Origin: Brachybacterium sp. EE-P12
GTDB taxonomy: Bacteria > Actinomycetota > Actinomycetes > Actinomycetales > Dermabacteraceae
Reading direction: 5' to 3'
DNA: 64,000 nucleotides
Assembly: GCF_003711805.1 (NCBI RefSeq)
Contig: NZ_QXCP01000003.1
Location: forward strand, 310,001 to 374,000
How positions within the stretch are numbered: the stretch's first letter is position 1; the number at the start of each line of letters is the position of its first letter. A program made the translations under genes and the position numbers. Below the pieces are notes generated by a model that worked only from the letters and a program-made list of their open reading frames with translations, was not told the origin of the DNA and searched no databases. This document shows, piece by piece, positions 8,321 through 16,951 of the stretch.

Positions 8321-9409
8321 TCAGCTCTCGAGCACGCGCCGCGCGCCGGCGTACTCGCCGGTCGGGTCGTACTCGGTCAGCGACATGATCTCCACGCTGC
8401 GCTCCGCGTTCGGGGCCTGCATGATCAGGTCGTCCCCGAGGTACAGGGCGACGTGGCGGATCGAGTCGCCGCCCGGCTCGGTCGCGAAGAACACCAGGTC
8501 GCCGCGGCGCAGGTCCTCCCGAGCGACCTCCGCGAGGCCGGAGTCGTTCATCTGGTCCCCGGCGTCGCGGGCGATCGTGATCCCGTGGTGGCGGAACAGG
8601 GTGTAGGTGTAGCCGGAGCAGTCGAAGCCCCAGGCGCTCACGCCCGCCCACAGGTAGCGCAGCCCCAGGAAGCGCTCGCCGGTGGCGATCACGTCCTCGA
8701 CGGCGGGGCGGGGCGGCTGCTCGCCGCGGTCGCGCACGACGACGTCCGCGGCGGGGAGATAGGCGGGGCGGGCGCCGGGCACGGCCACCTTCACGGCCTT
8801 CCCGGAGCGCCCCACGACAGGCAGGACCGTGTCGAAGGAGACGTCGATCCCGGGGTGGTTCCCCGACGGGGTGCCGGTGAGGGTGCTGGTCAGCGCCGTG
8901 ACGGTCGCGGTCGGGGCGGTCTCGGCGCGGCGGGCGAAGTCCGGATCGGCCACGAGCTGCGCGAGCGGCACCCAGCCGGGATAGCCGCGCGGATCGCGCG
9001 GGGTGGGCTGCGCGGTGACGAGCACGTGCGCCCAGTCCCCGTCGATCTCGTCGACGATCACCTCGCTGCCCAGCACGGCCTGGGTCTCGAGCTGGCCCGT
9101 CAGCCAGCGCCGGGTCTCGGTGTCCTCCATGTTCGTGTTCCAGGCGTCGAGGTCCACGGGGTTCGACAGCGCCGGGTCGTCGATCCCGGGCCGGGCCGTG
9201 CGCGGCTCGACCCAGAGCGTCGCTGCGGAGACCGCGACATGGGCGCGGTCCCCCGGGGCGAGACCGGGCCCGGAAGCGGGCCGCGGCGCGGGTGCGGCGG
9301 AGGCCGGGGCGAGCGCGGCGAGAGAGGCGACGGCGAGGCCGGCGGTGCCGGTCGCGGCCAGGCGCAGCCCGTCGCGGCGGGTGAGGGCGGGGATGCGGTG
9401 CGTGGTCAT
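8321..9409 (-). CDS. YkfC-like NlpC/P60 gamma-D-glutamyl-L-diamino-acid endopeptidase
   Basis: A 362-residue exported cell-wall peptide hydrolase. Residues 1-39 form a Tat-type signal (twin arginine at 11-12, then a hydrophobic Ala-rich run ending ASA). Residues about 60-150 resemble the YkfC N-terminal/SH3 region ('GYPGWVP'), a second SH3-like part follows, and the NlpC/P60 domain covers about 240-350 with catalytic C264 ('FDCSGY') and H319 ('RHVALY'). The family cuts between D-gamma-Glu and the diamino acid of muropeptides. It lies 85 bases downstream of the dipeptide epimerase gene, as in the Bacillus ykf operon. The ATG at 9409 has GGAGC upstream; a longer frame exists but is proline/arginine-rich and unlikely. 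Confidence 0.88.
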   Translation of the reverse strand: MTTHRIPALTRRDGLRLAATGTAGLAVASLAALAPASAAPAPRPASGPGLAPGDRAHVAVSAATLWVEPRTARPGIDDPALSNPVDLDAWNTNMEDTETRRWLTGQLETQAVLGSEVIVDEIDGDWAHVLVTAQPTPRDPRGYPGWVPLAQLVADPDFARRAETAPTATVTALTSTLTGTPSGNHPGIDVSFDTVLPVVGRSGKAVKVAVPGARPAYLPAADVVVRDRGEQPPRPAVEDVIATGERFLGLRYLWAGVSAWGFDCSGYTYTLFRHHGITIARDAGDQMNDSGLAEVAREDLRRGDLVFFATEPGGDSIRHVALYLGDDLIMQAPNAERSVEIMSLTEYDPTGEYAGARRVLES

Positions 9410-9494
9410 GGCAGCTCCTACGAAGGGCCGGCGCCGCGGCGTCGGCGGATGCGGGACGTGCGGGATCGGGGACGGTCGGGCGGGAGCAGGGTGC

Positions 9495-10640
9495 TCACCG
9501 ATCACCCCCGTCCGGAGGCGCCGGATCCTCGTCGGGCCGCAGCGGCGCGAGGCCCAGGCCGGGCCCGCCGGACAGGCGCAGCACGCCGCGTTCCTGGACG
9601 ATGCCGCCGCGGGGCAGGGCGGTCGCGAACCAGGCCGGCGGATCGAGGTCGATCATCGTGACCGCCGGGTGCGCGAGCGCGAGGTGGGCGGCGGCGGTGA
9701 TCGAGATGCGCGGCTCCATCATGGCCCCCAGCATGCAGTCGATCCCCGCCAGGCGTGCCGCGTCCGCGACCTCGATCGCGCCGCGCAGCCCGCCGGTCTT
9801 GGCGAGCTTGATGTTCAGCAGGTCGCAGGCCCGCGCCTCGATCAGGCGGTGCGCATCGGCCGCCGACCACACCGCCTCGTCGGCCATGATCGGCAGCGAG
9901 ACCGCGGCGGTGACGCGGGCGAGCCCCTCTACGTCGCCGGCCGCGACGGGCTGCTCGACGAGCTCGACGGGCAGGCCGTCGGCCTCGAAGCCGCTGATGA
10001 TCTCGATCGCCTGCTCGGGCAGCCAGCCCTGGTTCGCATCCAGCCGCAGCCGTGCCGCGGGCGCCGCCTCGGCGACCGCGGCGAGCCGGGCGCGGTCCTC
10101 GTCGATGTCGTGGCCGAGCTTGATCTTGAGGATCTCGTGCCCGGCCGCGACGGCCTCCCGCGCCCGCTGCGCCATCGTCGCCGGCTCCTCGAGGGAGACG
10201 GTCATGTCGTTGCGCATCACCTCGCCGACCCGGCCGCCCAGCAGCTCCACGAGAGGCCGGTCCGCCGCGCGGGCCCAGGCGTCGTGCAGCGCGACCTCGA
10301 GGGCGGCCTTGGCGCTGGTCGCGCCCGGCAGTGCGGCCGCGATCCGGGCGGAGAGCTCGCCGACGGTGCCGCGCGCCCCTTCCAGCGCGCCGCGCAGCGG
10401 ACCGTCGAGCGCGGTGAGGATGCTGCGGGCGTCCTCGCCGGTCACGGCCACGGTCTCCGCGGCGGATCCCTGGCCGACGACGCCGCCTGCGAGCTCCACC
10501 TCGGCGACCACGTACTCGACCGCCTCGGTGCGGCGGGCGGCGGTGACGAAGGGGTGGCGCAGCGGTGCGAGGTGGCGGTGACGGCGCACCGCGCGCACCT
10601 CCAGCTCGGCCGCCTCCTGCGGGATGGGCGACGCGGTCAC
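9495..10640 (-). CDS. Enolase-superfamily dipeptide (L-Ala-D/L-Glu) epimerase
   Basis: This 381-residue enzyme has the muconate-lactonizing/dipeptide epimerase pattern: K172-I-K174 and K278 as the two acid/base lysines, and D201, E229 and D254 as Mg2+ ligands. L-Ala-D/L-Glu epimerases convert the murein dipeptide L-Ala-D-Glu to L-Ala-L-Glu for recycling. The neighbouring YkfC-like peptidase, which would release that dipeptide, supports this role over other substrates of the superfamily. The start is a GTG at 10640 that overlaps the stop of the DUF819 gene (GTGA), indicating translational coupling. It acts in the cytosol. Confidence 0.85.
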   Translation of the reverse strand: MTASPIPQEAAELEVRAVRRHRHLAPLRHPFVTAARRTEAVEYVVAEVELAGGVVGQGSAAETVAVTGEDARSILTALDGPLRGALEGARGTVGELSARIAAALPGATSAKAALEVALHDAWARAADRPLVELLGGRVGEVMRNDMTVSLEEPATMAQRAREAVAAGHEILKIKLGHDIDEDRARLAAVAEAAPAARLRLDANQGWLPEQAIEIISGFEADGLPVELVEQPVAAGDVEGLARVTAAVSLPIMADEAVWSAADAHRLIEARACDLLNIKLAKTGGLRGAIEVADAARLAGIDCMLGAMMEPRISITAAAHLALAHPAVTMIDLDPPAWFATALPRGGIVQERGVLRLSGGPGLGLAPLRPDEDPAPPDGGDR

Positions 10641-11788
10641 AGCGCCGACATGATCTGCGCGGCGAGCAGGCCCACGAAGGTGCCCATGAACGAGCCGATC
10701 AGCGCGTACAGCACGCCGACGGGCACCAGCTGCTTGTTGAAGGCCGCGGCGACCACCGGGGCCGACGCGATGCCGCCGACGTTCGCGGTCGAGGCGACGG
10801 CGAGGGAGAACAGCTCCGTCTTCGTCAGCTTCGCGTAGAGCACCATCACCCCGGCGTGGAAGATGAGCACGAGCGCGCCCATGAGCAGGTAGATCGGCGC
10901 CTGCGTGATCGCGGAGAAGTCCGAGCCCGAGGCGATCTGGCCGATCACCACGAACAGCATGAGCGTGGCGACCTCGCCCGAGCCCGCCGTGCGGCCCAGC
11001 GGCGTGACCGCCACGACCAGGCCCAGCAGGGAGACGATGAGGATCGACCAGGTGGTGCCGTTGACGACCGCGCCCCACTCCGGCAGCAGAGAGCCGATCC
11101 AGATCGACAGGGTCGAGACGAAGATCGAGCCGAACACGACGATCGACAGGGAGGAGACGGTGACCGGGTGCTTCTCGTCCTCGAGCTCGCCGGCGTGCGT
11201 GTCGAGATAGCCGGTGTTCGCCTTCGTCCACTTGTCGAACCTCGGCGAGACGGCGACGGAGGCGAACATCAGCATCAACCAGACCGAGTAGCCGATCGTG
11301 TCGGTGATCAGGGCGTACCCGAAGATGTTCTCCGGGGCCTGGAGGATGTCCTGCACCGCGACCATGTTCGCGCTGCCGCCGGTCCACGAGGCCAGCAGCG
11401 CGCCGAACACCTTCCACGCCTCGGAGTGCACCGCGCCCTGGAAGAGCAGGTACACGACCACCATGCCGACCGACAGCGACAGCGAGGCGACGAAGAAGGT
11501 CAGCAGCAGCTTCGGGCCGAGGCGGATGATCTTGCGCAGGTCGCAGCCGAAGAGGAACAGGAAGATCATCGCCGGCAGCAGGACGTCCTTGACCTGGGCG
11601 ATGGGTTCTCGGGTGGCGTCGTCCTGGCCGAACACGCCCAGCGAGTTGAGGGTCGCGCACAGCAGGTACATCAGCACCATGCCGGGCACGAACTTGAACA
11701 GCTTCCAGCCGGTGGTGCGCTCGAGCACGATCAGCGCGCACGAGAGCGCCAGCAGGACGCCGAGCATCAGCAGTCCGTCGGTGATCAC
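10637..11788 (-). CDS. DUF819 family multi-spanning membrane protein
   Basis: A 383-residue integral membrane protein with about ten hydrophobic segments, matching the DUF819 (YjcL-like) family. It has small-residue patches such as 'TANVGGIASAPVVAAAF' and 'GGSANMVAVQ', as in sodium-coupled transporters with repeated discontinuous helices. The GTG at 11788 is the start: GAGGAGACCCC precedes it, and the first 20 residues of the longer frame have no other support. Function is not established for the family. Its coupling to a dipeptide epimerase suggests uptake or export of a murein peptide or amino acid, which is inference. Confidence 0.82.
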   Translation of the reverse strand: MITDGLLMLGVLLALSCALIVLERTTGWKLFKFVPGMVLMYLLCATLNSLGVFGQDDATREPIAQVKDVLLPAMIFLFLFGCDLRKIIRLGPKLLLTFFVASLSLSVGMVVVYLLFQGAVHSEAWKVFGALLASWTGGSANMVAVQDILQAPENIFGYALITDTIGYSVWLMLMFASVAVSPRFDKWTKANTGYLDTHAGELEDEKHPVTVSSLSIVVFGSIFVSTLSIWIGSLLPEWGAVVNGTTWSILIVSLLGLVVAVTPLGRTAGSGEVATLMLFVVIGQIASGSDFSAITQAPIYLLMGALVLIFHAGVMVLYAKLTKTELFSLAVASTANVGGIASAPVVAAAFNKQLVPVGVLYALIGSFMGTFVGLLAAQIMSAL

Positions 11789-11818
11789 GGGGTCTCCTCG
11801 GAAGGTGGGGAAGGGGAC

Positions 11819-11878
11819 AAAAAAATCGGAAGCACCGACCACCGGCACCTCGGGCGAGGCGCGGCGCGGTGCTTCCGA
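11819..11878 (-). terminator. Rho-independent terminator/attenuator between DUF3870 and DUF819 genes
   Basis: A perfect 12-bp stem (11867-11878 with 11826-11837, loop 29 bases) is followed on the minus strand by seven U residues (A-run 11819-11825). It lies 49 bases after the DUF3870 stop and 31 bases before the DUF819 GTG. It either separates the two units or acts as an intercistronic attenuator. Confidence 0.75.
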
Positions 11879-11926
11879 CGGGATCCGGTTCGGTGAGGTT
11901 CCGGGCGGGCGGGAGCGGGTATGCGG

Positions 11927-12253
11927 TTATGGCTCCTGGTCGGGGAGGGCCGACAGGTCGCGGTACTTCGCGGCGGCGCTGCGCACGGCGGCCGCGAGCG
12001 CCTTCTGCGAGGACCCGTGGTACCTGTCGGTGATCGACTCCACCAGGGCGTCCTCCTCGAGCAGCGAGCGACCGACCACCAGCTCGCGGACGAACTCGAC
12101 CGTGAGCGCCAGCGTGGCGGTGCAGTCGACTGCCTGGATGACGTGCGTCTCAGTATCGACGACGAGACCGACGAAGAACAATCCCCACTGCATCGTGATC
12201 GGATTGTTGCTCGGGGACTTCGCCTCGCCGGTGAGATAGATCGTGCGCGCCAT
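11927..12253 (-). CDS. DUF3870 domain-containing protein
   Basis: A 108-residue cytosolic protein that I recognise as DUF3870 by its N-terminal 'YLTGEAKSPSNNPIT', the 'VDCTATLALTVEFVRE' centre and a C-terminal 'RYHGSSQKAL' motif. The length equals the family norm. The function is unknown. Family members occur beside amino-acid or organic-acid transporters and enolase-type enzymes, and here it precedes the DUF819 and dipeptide epimerase genes on the same strand. A hairpin with a U-tract follows its TAA stop. Confidence 0.75.
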   Translation of the reverse strand: MARTIYLTGEAKSPSNNPITMQWGLFFVGLVVDTETHVIQAVDCTATLALTVEFVRELVVGRSLLEEDALVESITDRYHGSSQKALAAAVRSAAAKYRDLSALPDQEP

Positions 12254-12286
12254 CAGGCGATCCTATGCGCGCCCGAGGAGCGGGCA

Positions 12287-12318
12287 CGGCCCCGACCGGA
12301 AGCGCCCGGTCGGGGCCG
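12287..12318 (-). terminator. Strong hairpin terminator
   Basis: CGGCCCCGACCGG (12287-12299) and its exact complement (12306-12318) form a perfect 13-bp stem with a six-base loop. It lies 36 bases past the stop of the secreted beta-helix protein gene and before the DUF3870 gene. There is no U-tract, which is common for high-GC actinobacterial terminators. Confidence 0.65.
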
Positions 12319-12354
12319 CGGTGTCGCCGCGGGGCGGCGAGGTGAGTGCGGGGC

Positions 12355-13347
12355 TCAGCGGAGGTCCGCCGGGCCGGAGAGCTCGGCGGCCTTCTCCGCC
12401 TCGGCGCGACGCTCGTCGCGCTTGGTGTCGAGGCTCTCGGCGTGCGCCTCGGCCGAGTCCTTCGCGGACTGCGCGGACAGCGAGCGCTTCTGCGCGGCGG
12501 GCTGCAGATCGGCGAACTGGCCGCCCGCCTCGCCGCGGACGCGGTTCTCGGAGCCGGTGGGCGCCGGGTCGTTGCCCTCGCCGGTCAGGTCGCCGCGGAC
12601 GATCGTGTCGGTGACGTCGACGCCGTCGGTGTTGTCCGAGGCGGTGACGTCGCCGCCGAAGTAGGTGGTGCCCTCGCAGCGGACGTTCTGGCCGCCGGTG
12701 CCGAGCTGCACACCGGCGTTGCCGGAGAACACCGCGTTCCCGTCGACCTCGCCGGCGCAGAAGGTCGCGCCCTCGGTCGCACCGGTGACGGTGAGGTTCT
12801 TCGACAGGGTCGAGTCGAGGATGTCGGTGAACTCGGAGTTCTCGCTCTTCACGTTCCCGCCGACGCTGCTGCCGCTGACGTGCACGAGCCCCTGGGCGAT
12901 GTTGAGGTTCCCGCCGATCGCGGAGTCGTAGGAGTACAGGAAGGGCTCGGCGCCCTCGGCGGCGCGGCCGTTGTAGGTGCCGTCCACCGCGGACTCGTCG
13001 AGGTAGACGCCGTAGCCGCCGTTGGAGACGACGTTGCCGCCGACGGAGGTGCCGGTCGCGTCGAAGTAGGCGTCGCCCTGGACGACCACGCGCCCGTCGA
13101 CGGAGGAGTCGGTCATCAGCAGGTCTCCGCCGGCCTGGACGCGCACCTCGCCCTGGACGGTGACGTCGGTGAGGACGCAGGACGTGTCCTTGGCGACGAC
13201 CAGGTCGCCGGGAACGGTCACGGAGGAGGCCTCGCCATCGCAGCGCGTGGTCAGGGCGGCGTTCGCGGAGCCGGCCGTCGCGGCGATGCCGGCGGCGGCC
13301 AGTGCGGTCGCGGAGAGGATGGTGAAGGAACGGGAGAGGGTGCGCAC
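12355..13347 (-). CDS. Secreted repetitive beta-helix-like protein of unknown function
   Basis: A 330-residue exported protein. Residues 1-31 are a Sec-type signal ending in 'GSANA'. The body, about 35-260, is built of short repeats such as 'SxVGGNV', 'VxGDLxV' and 'DSxVDGxV' with regularly spaced Asp/Gly/Val, as in right-handed parallel beta-helix or bactofilin-like solenoids. Four cysteines (near the start and in the last third) could form disulfides. The C-terminal 60 residues are charged and Ala-rich, probably helical. The GTG at 13347 is chosen since AGGAG precedes it and the signal peptide starts there. A copy of the AATCGATTCG motif lies 91 bases upstream. I do not recognise a named family. 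Confidence 0.7.
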   Translation of the reverse strand: MRTLSRSFTILSATALAAAGIAATAGSANAALTTRCDGEASSVTVPGDLVVAKDTSCVLTDVTVQGEVRVQAGGDLLMTDSSVDGRVVVQGDAYFDATGTSVGGNVVSNGGYGVYLDESAVDGTYNGRAAEGAEPFLYSYDSAIGGNLNIAQGLVHVSGSSVGGNVKSENSEFTDILDSTLSKNLTVTGATEGATFCAGEVDGNAVFSGNAGVQLGTGGQNVRCEGTTYFGGDVTASDNTDGVDVTDTIVRGDLTGEGNDPAPTGSENRVRGEAGGQFADLQPAAQKRSLSAQSAKDSAEAHAESLDTKRDERRAEAEKAAELSGPADLR

Positions 13348-13437
13348 GAGGGCTCCTAGATCGCCGCCCCGGCAGGGCGGCATGGTGGGATCGGTCATGG
13401 GTCCTCCATGACCGTAGCGACTCATCTCACACCGGAC

Positions 13438-13447
13438 AATCGATTCG
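13438..13447 (-). promoter_or_regulatory. AATCGATTCG operator-like motif
   Basis: This exact ten-base motif also occurs twice at 6325-6350 and once at 51590-51599. Here it lies 91 bases upstream of the GTG of the secreted beta-helix protein, within a 184-base intergenic region. The ATCGAT core is self-complementary, as in LacI-family operators. Confidence 0.45.
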
Positions 13448-13531
13448 GCCAGATTCGCCGGAGTTCATCGAGATTTCCCCTCCTGGTGAGGCGGGGGACG
13501 GCGCCTCGGCACCCGGTGGGCGGGACGCAGG

Positions 13532-15010
13532 TCAGAGCGGGAAGCGCACGTAGGTGGTCTCGAGGAACTCGGCGAGCCCCTCATGGGAGCCCTCCCGGCC
13601 CAGCCCCGACTCCTTGACGCCGCCGAAGGGGGCCGACGGGTCCGAGGCGACCCCCAGGTTCACCGCGACGATCCCGGACTCGAGGCGGGCCGTGACCTCC
13701 GTGACCTCGCTCAGGTCCTCCCCGGCGACATAGGCCATGAGCCCGAACTCGGTGTCGTTCGCTGCGGCGATCATCTCCTCGACGTCGTCCAGCACCGTCA
13801 GCGGCGCGAGCGGCCCGAAGATCTCCTCGCGCTGCACGCGCGCGTCCAGCGGCACGTCCGCCAGCACCGTCGCCTCGTGGAAGAAGCCGGCGCCGTCGCC
13901 GCGCCCACCTCCGGTGAGGACCCGTGCACCGCGCTCGACCGCGTCTGCGAGCAGCTCCTGGACCGAGTCGACCGCCGCCTCGTCGATCAGCGGGCCGAGG
14001 GTCGTGGCGGGGTCGGCGCCCGGGCCGAGCGCGAGCTGGGAGACCCGCTCGACCAGGTGCTCTGTGAACTCCTCGGCGACGGAGGAGTGGACGTAGAAGC
14101 GGTTCGCGGCGGTGCAGGCCTCGCCGTTGTTGCGGAACTTCGCGAGCATCGCCGCCTCGACGGCGGTCTCGATATCGGCCGAGGGGAGCACGAGGAAGGG
14201 CGCATTGCCGCCGAGCTCCATCGAGGTGCGCAGCACGTGCTGGGCGGACTGCTCGATGAGGGTGCGGCCCACCGCGGTCGAGCCGGTGAAGGAGACCTTC
14301 CGCAGCCGCGGATCGGCCATCAGGGACGAGGACAGGGCGCGCGAGTCGCTCGTGACCACGCAGCTGACCACACCGTCCGGCACCCCGGCCTCGGCCAGGA
14401 TCGCCATCAGCGCGAGGGAGGTCAGCGGCGTCTTCTGCGCGGGCTTGAGCACCACGGTGCAGCCGGCGGCCAGGGCGGGGCCGATCTTCCGCGTCCCCAT
14501 CGACAGCGGGAAGTTCCACGGCGTGATCAGCAGCGTCGGCCCGACGGGCCGGACGGCGGTGAGCACGCCGTGGTCGGCGGCGGGGGCGTGGCGGAAGCGC
14601 CCGGGCTGCCGCACGGCCTCCTCGCTGAACCAGCGCAGGAACTCGGCACCGTAGGTCACCTCCCCGTAGGACTCGGCGAGGGGCTTGCCCATCTCGAGGG
14701 TCATCAGCGCCGCGAGGTCGTCGGCCCGTTCGTGGCAGAGCTCGTAGGCGCGGCGCAGGATCTCCGAGCGCTCGCGCGGGGCGGTCGCGGCCCACTCCTG
14801 CTGCGCCGCGCACGCGGCGTCCAGGGCGCTGCGGCCGACGGTCTCGGCGTCGGCGTCGACCACTCGGGTCAGGGCGGTGCCGGTCGCGGGGTCGATCACC
14901 TCGAGCGCCGCGGTGCCGCCGAGGAAGCGGCCGCCGACGAAGGAGCTGGTCGGGGTGCGCTCGAGCACCTGCGCGATCCGGGTCGGGGTGAGGGCGGGCT
15001 GCTCGGGCAT
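13532..15010 (-). CDS. Aldehyde dehydrogenase, succinate-semialdehyde dehydrogenase type
   Basis: A 492-residue NAD(P)-dependent aldehyde dehydrogenase of usual length. 'TPWNFPLSMGTRKIGPALAAG' and 'FTGSTAVGRTL' are the cofactor-binding segments, the general base glutamate is in 'MELGGNAP', and the catalytic cysteine is in 'NNGEACTAANR'. This cysteine context is typical of GabD-like succinate-semialdehyde dehydrogenases. The ATG at 15010 has AGGAGG at seven-base spacing; the frame is open far upstream but that part overlaps the trehalase-like gene and is a shadow. No GABA aminotransferase gene is nearby, so the physiological aldehyde is uncertain. Confidence 0.88.
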   Translation of the reverse strand: MPEQPALTPTRIAQVLERTPTSSFVGGRFLGGTAALEVIDPATGTALTRVVDADAETVGRSALDAACAAQQEWAATAPRERSEILRRAYELCHERADDLAALMTLEMGKPLAESYGEVTYGAEFLRWFSEEAVRQPGRFRHAPAADHGVLTAVRPVGPTLLITPWNFPLSMGTRKIGPALAAGCTVVLKPAQKTPLTSLALMAILAEAGVPDGVVSCVVTSDSRALSSSLMADPRLRKVSFTGSTAVGRTLIEQSAQHVLRTSMELGGNAPFLVLPSADIETAVEAAMLAKFRNNGEACTAANRFYVHSSVAEEFTEHLVERVSQLALGPGADPATTLGPLIDEAAVDSVQELLADAVERGARVLTGGGRGDGAGFFHEATVLADVPLDARVQREEIFGPLAPLTVLDDVEEMIAAANDTEFGLMAYVAGEDLSEVTEVTARLESGIVAVNLGVASDPSAPFGGVKESGLGREGSHEGLAEFLETTYVRFPL

Positions 15011-15078
15011 CGGGGGACCTCCTGCGTCGACGGGTGCTCCCTCCCAGTCTGCACCCGCAGCCCTCGATCCGCAGTGCC

Positions 15079-16914
15079 TCAGGGCGCGGCGGCGAGGGCG
15101 TCGACCGCCCCGATCAGGCCCAGATGGCTGAAGGCCTGGGGGAAGTTCCCGATCATGCGCCCGTCGCGGGAGTCGTACTCCTCGGAGAACAGGTGCAGGT
15201 CGTTCCCGCAGGCCAGGAGGGTCTCCAGGAGCTCCTCGGCCTCGGCGCGGCGCCCTGTGGCCGCGTACTGCTCCACGAGCCAGAAGCCGCACACCAGGAA
15301 GGGGTGCTCGTGACCGGTCAGCCCGTCCTGGCCGCGGGTGCGGTAGCGCAGCAGGAGCCCCTCCTCGGTGCGCAGGTCCTGCTCGATCCGGGCGACGGTC
15401 GCGAGCATGCGCGGATCGTCCGCGGGGAGGAACCCGGTGCGGGGGATCCGCAGCAGGGAGGCGTCCACCTCGGCGCTGCCGTAGGCCTGGGCGAAGGCGC
15501 CGTCGGGGCCGACTCCCTTCTCCAGGACCTCCGCGCGCACCCGGTCGCGCAGGCGAGTCCACTCCTCGAGCTCCTCGTCCTCCGCGGGCAGGCCGTGCTC
15601 GGTCACCGCCCGGACCGCCCGGTCGAAGGTCGCCCACACCATCACCCGGCCGTGGGTGAAGAAGGCCGGGTCCCCGCGCATCTCCCAGATCCCCTGGTCC
15701 GGCTGGTCCACGCGCGCGGCGGTGAAGCGCACCAGCGCCTTCTGCAGCGGCCAGGACCAGCGCGACTCCTCGACCCCGGCCTCCCGCATCATCGACAGGG
15801 CGATCATCACCTCCCCGACCACGTCCGCCTGGTACTGGTCCGCCGCCGCGTTGCCGAGCCGCACCGGGACGGAGCCCTCGTAGCCGGGCAGGTGGGAGAG
15901 CTCCTGCTCGGGCAGGTTCCGGTTCCCGGTGATCGAGTACATGATCTGGAGCCGTTCGGGGTCCCCGGCGATCGCGCGCAGCAACCATTCCCGCCAGGAG
16001 ACGGCCGCGTCGACGTGCCCGTGCGCGAGGAGCGCCTCGAGGGACAGGGCCGCGTCCCGCAGCCAGCAGTAGCGGTAGTCCCAGTTGCGCACCCCGCCGA
16101 GGTCCTCGGGCAGGCTGGTCGTCGCCGCGGCGATGATCCCGCCGGTGCGACGATGGGTGAGGGCGCGCAGCACGAGCAGGGAGCGGGCGACGGGCCCGGC
16201 GTACTCGTCCTCGACCCGCACCTGTCCGAGCCACGCGGACCAGCCCTCGCAGGTCCTCGCGAGCGCGGCGTCGACATCCGGTGCCGCCGGCACCTCCTGC
16301 CAGGCGGGGAACCAGGTCAGCACCCATGAGACGGTCTCGCCCGCGGCGAGACGACGGCGGCCGTGATGGGAGCGGCCGCGGGCCCGCAGGGCGGGGCCGT
16401 GCAGGGCGATCCCGTCGCCGCCGGCCACGGCGATCAGCGCTCCGGCTCCGGTTCTGTCCTCGCCGCGTCGCACCCAGGGCACCGCCTGGCCGTATTCGAA
16501 GCGGATCACCAGCTGCTGCACCACGTCGACCTCGCCTGCGGTGCAGGTCACCGTGCGCACCAGCTCGGAGTGATCGTCCACGTCCCCCGCGAGGGAGGAG
16601 CCGGCGGGCCCGCGCTCCGCCGAGCCGTCGGCGTCGATCGGCAGGAACTCGGTGACGGTCGCGGTGCCGGTGGGGGAGCGCCATGTCGTCTCCAGCACCA
16701 TCGTCCCGGGCAGGTAGCGGCGGGAGAGCACCTCGCCGTCCGCGATCCGCAGCGACCAGCGGCCGTGGGAGTCGTCCCCGAGCAGCGAGCACAGCAGCGC
16801 ATCGGAGTCGAAGCGCGGCATGCACAGCCAGTCGACGTCCCCCTCCCGGGTCACCAGCGCCGTGGTGCGCTGGTCCGAGAGCAGGGCGTGATCCTCGATG
16901 AGCGGGCTCGTCAT
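15079..16914 (-). CDS. GH15 glycoside hydrolase, trehalase-like
   Basis: A 611-residue cytosolic protein matching the actinobacterial GH15 trehalase/glucoamylase group. The N-terminal 'LLSDQRTTALVTREGDVDWL' and 'MPRFDS' open a beta-sandwich domain, followed by an (alpha/alpha)6 barrel with 'VRNWDYRYCWLRDA' and a catalytic glutamate region at 'IWEMRG'. A second glutamate region 'FSEEYDSRDG' lies near the C-terminus. These enzymes hydrolyse trehalose or alpha-glucosides. No signal peptide is present. It lies 37 bases downstream of a GH53 gene on the same strand, but its ribosome binding site (GGGTGG) is weak. The exact substrate is not certain. Confidence 0.85.
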   Translation of the reverse strand: MTSPLIEDHALLSDQRTTALVTREGDVDWLCMPRFDSDALLCSLLGDDSHGRWSLRIADGEVLSRRYLPGTMVLETTWRSPTGTATVTEFLPIDADGSAERGPAGSSLAGDVDDHSELVRTVTCTAGEVDVVQQLVIRFEYGQAVPWVRRGEDRTGAGALIAVAGGDGIALHGPALRARGRSHHGRRRLAAGETVSWVLTWFPAWQEVPAAPDVDAALARTCEGWSAWLGQVRVEDEYAGPVARSLLVLRALTHRRTGGIIAAATTSLPEDLGGVRNWDYRYCWLRDAALSLEALLAHGHVDAAVSWREWLLRAIAGDPERLQIMYSITGNRNLPEQELSHLPGYEGSVPVRLGNAAADQYQADVVGEVMIALSMMREAGVEESRWSWPLQKALVRFTAARVDQPDQGIWEMRGDPAFFTHGRVMVWATFDRAVRAVTEHGLPAEDEELEEWTRLRDRVRAEVLEKGVGPDGAFAQAYGSAEVDASLLRIPRTGFLPADDPRMLATVARIEQDLRTEEGLLLRYRTRGQDGLTGHEHPFLVCGFWLVEQYAATGRRAEAEELLETLLACGNDLHLFSEEYDSRDGRMIGNFPQAFSHLGLIGAVDALAAAP

Positions 16915-16951
16915 CCACCCAGTGCATCACGGAGGAGAGGCCCTGCGGGGC

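Noticed and set aside
10641-11741. N-terminal extension of the dipeptide epimerase frame
   Set aside because: It is the shadow of the DUF819 gene; the GTG at 10640 starts at the expected point of the enolase-superfamily fold.
15011-16930. Upstream extension of the aldehyde dehydrogenase frame to 1132 codons
   Set aside because: The extension lies over the GH15 gene in another frame and has no family pattern; the ATG at 15010 has an AGGAGG site.
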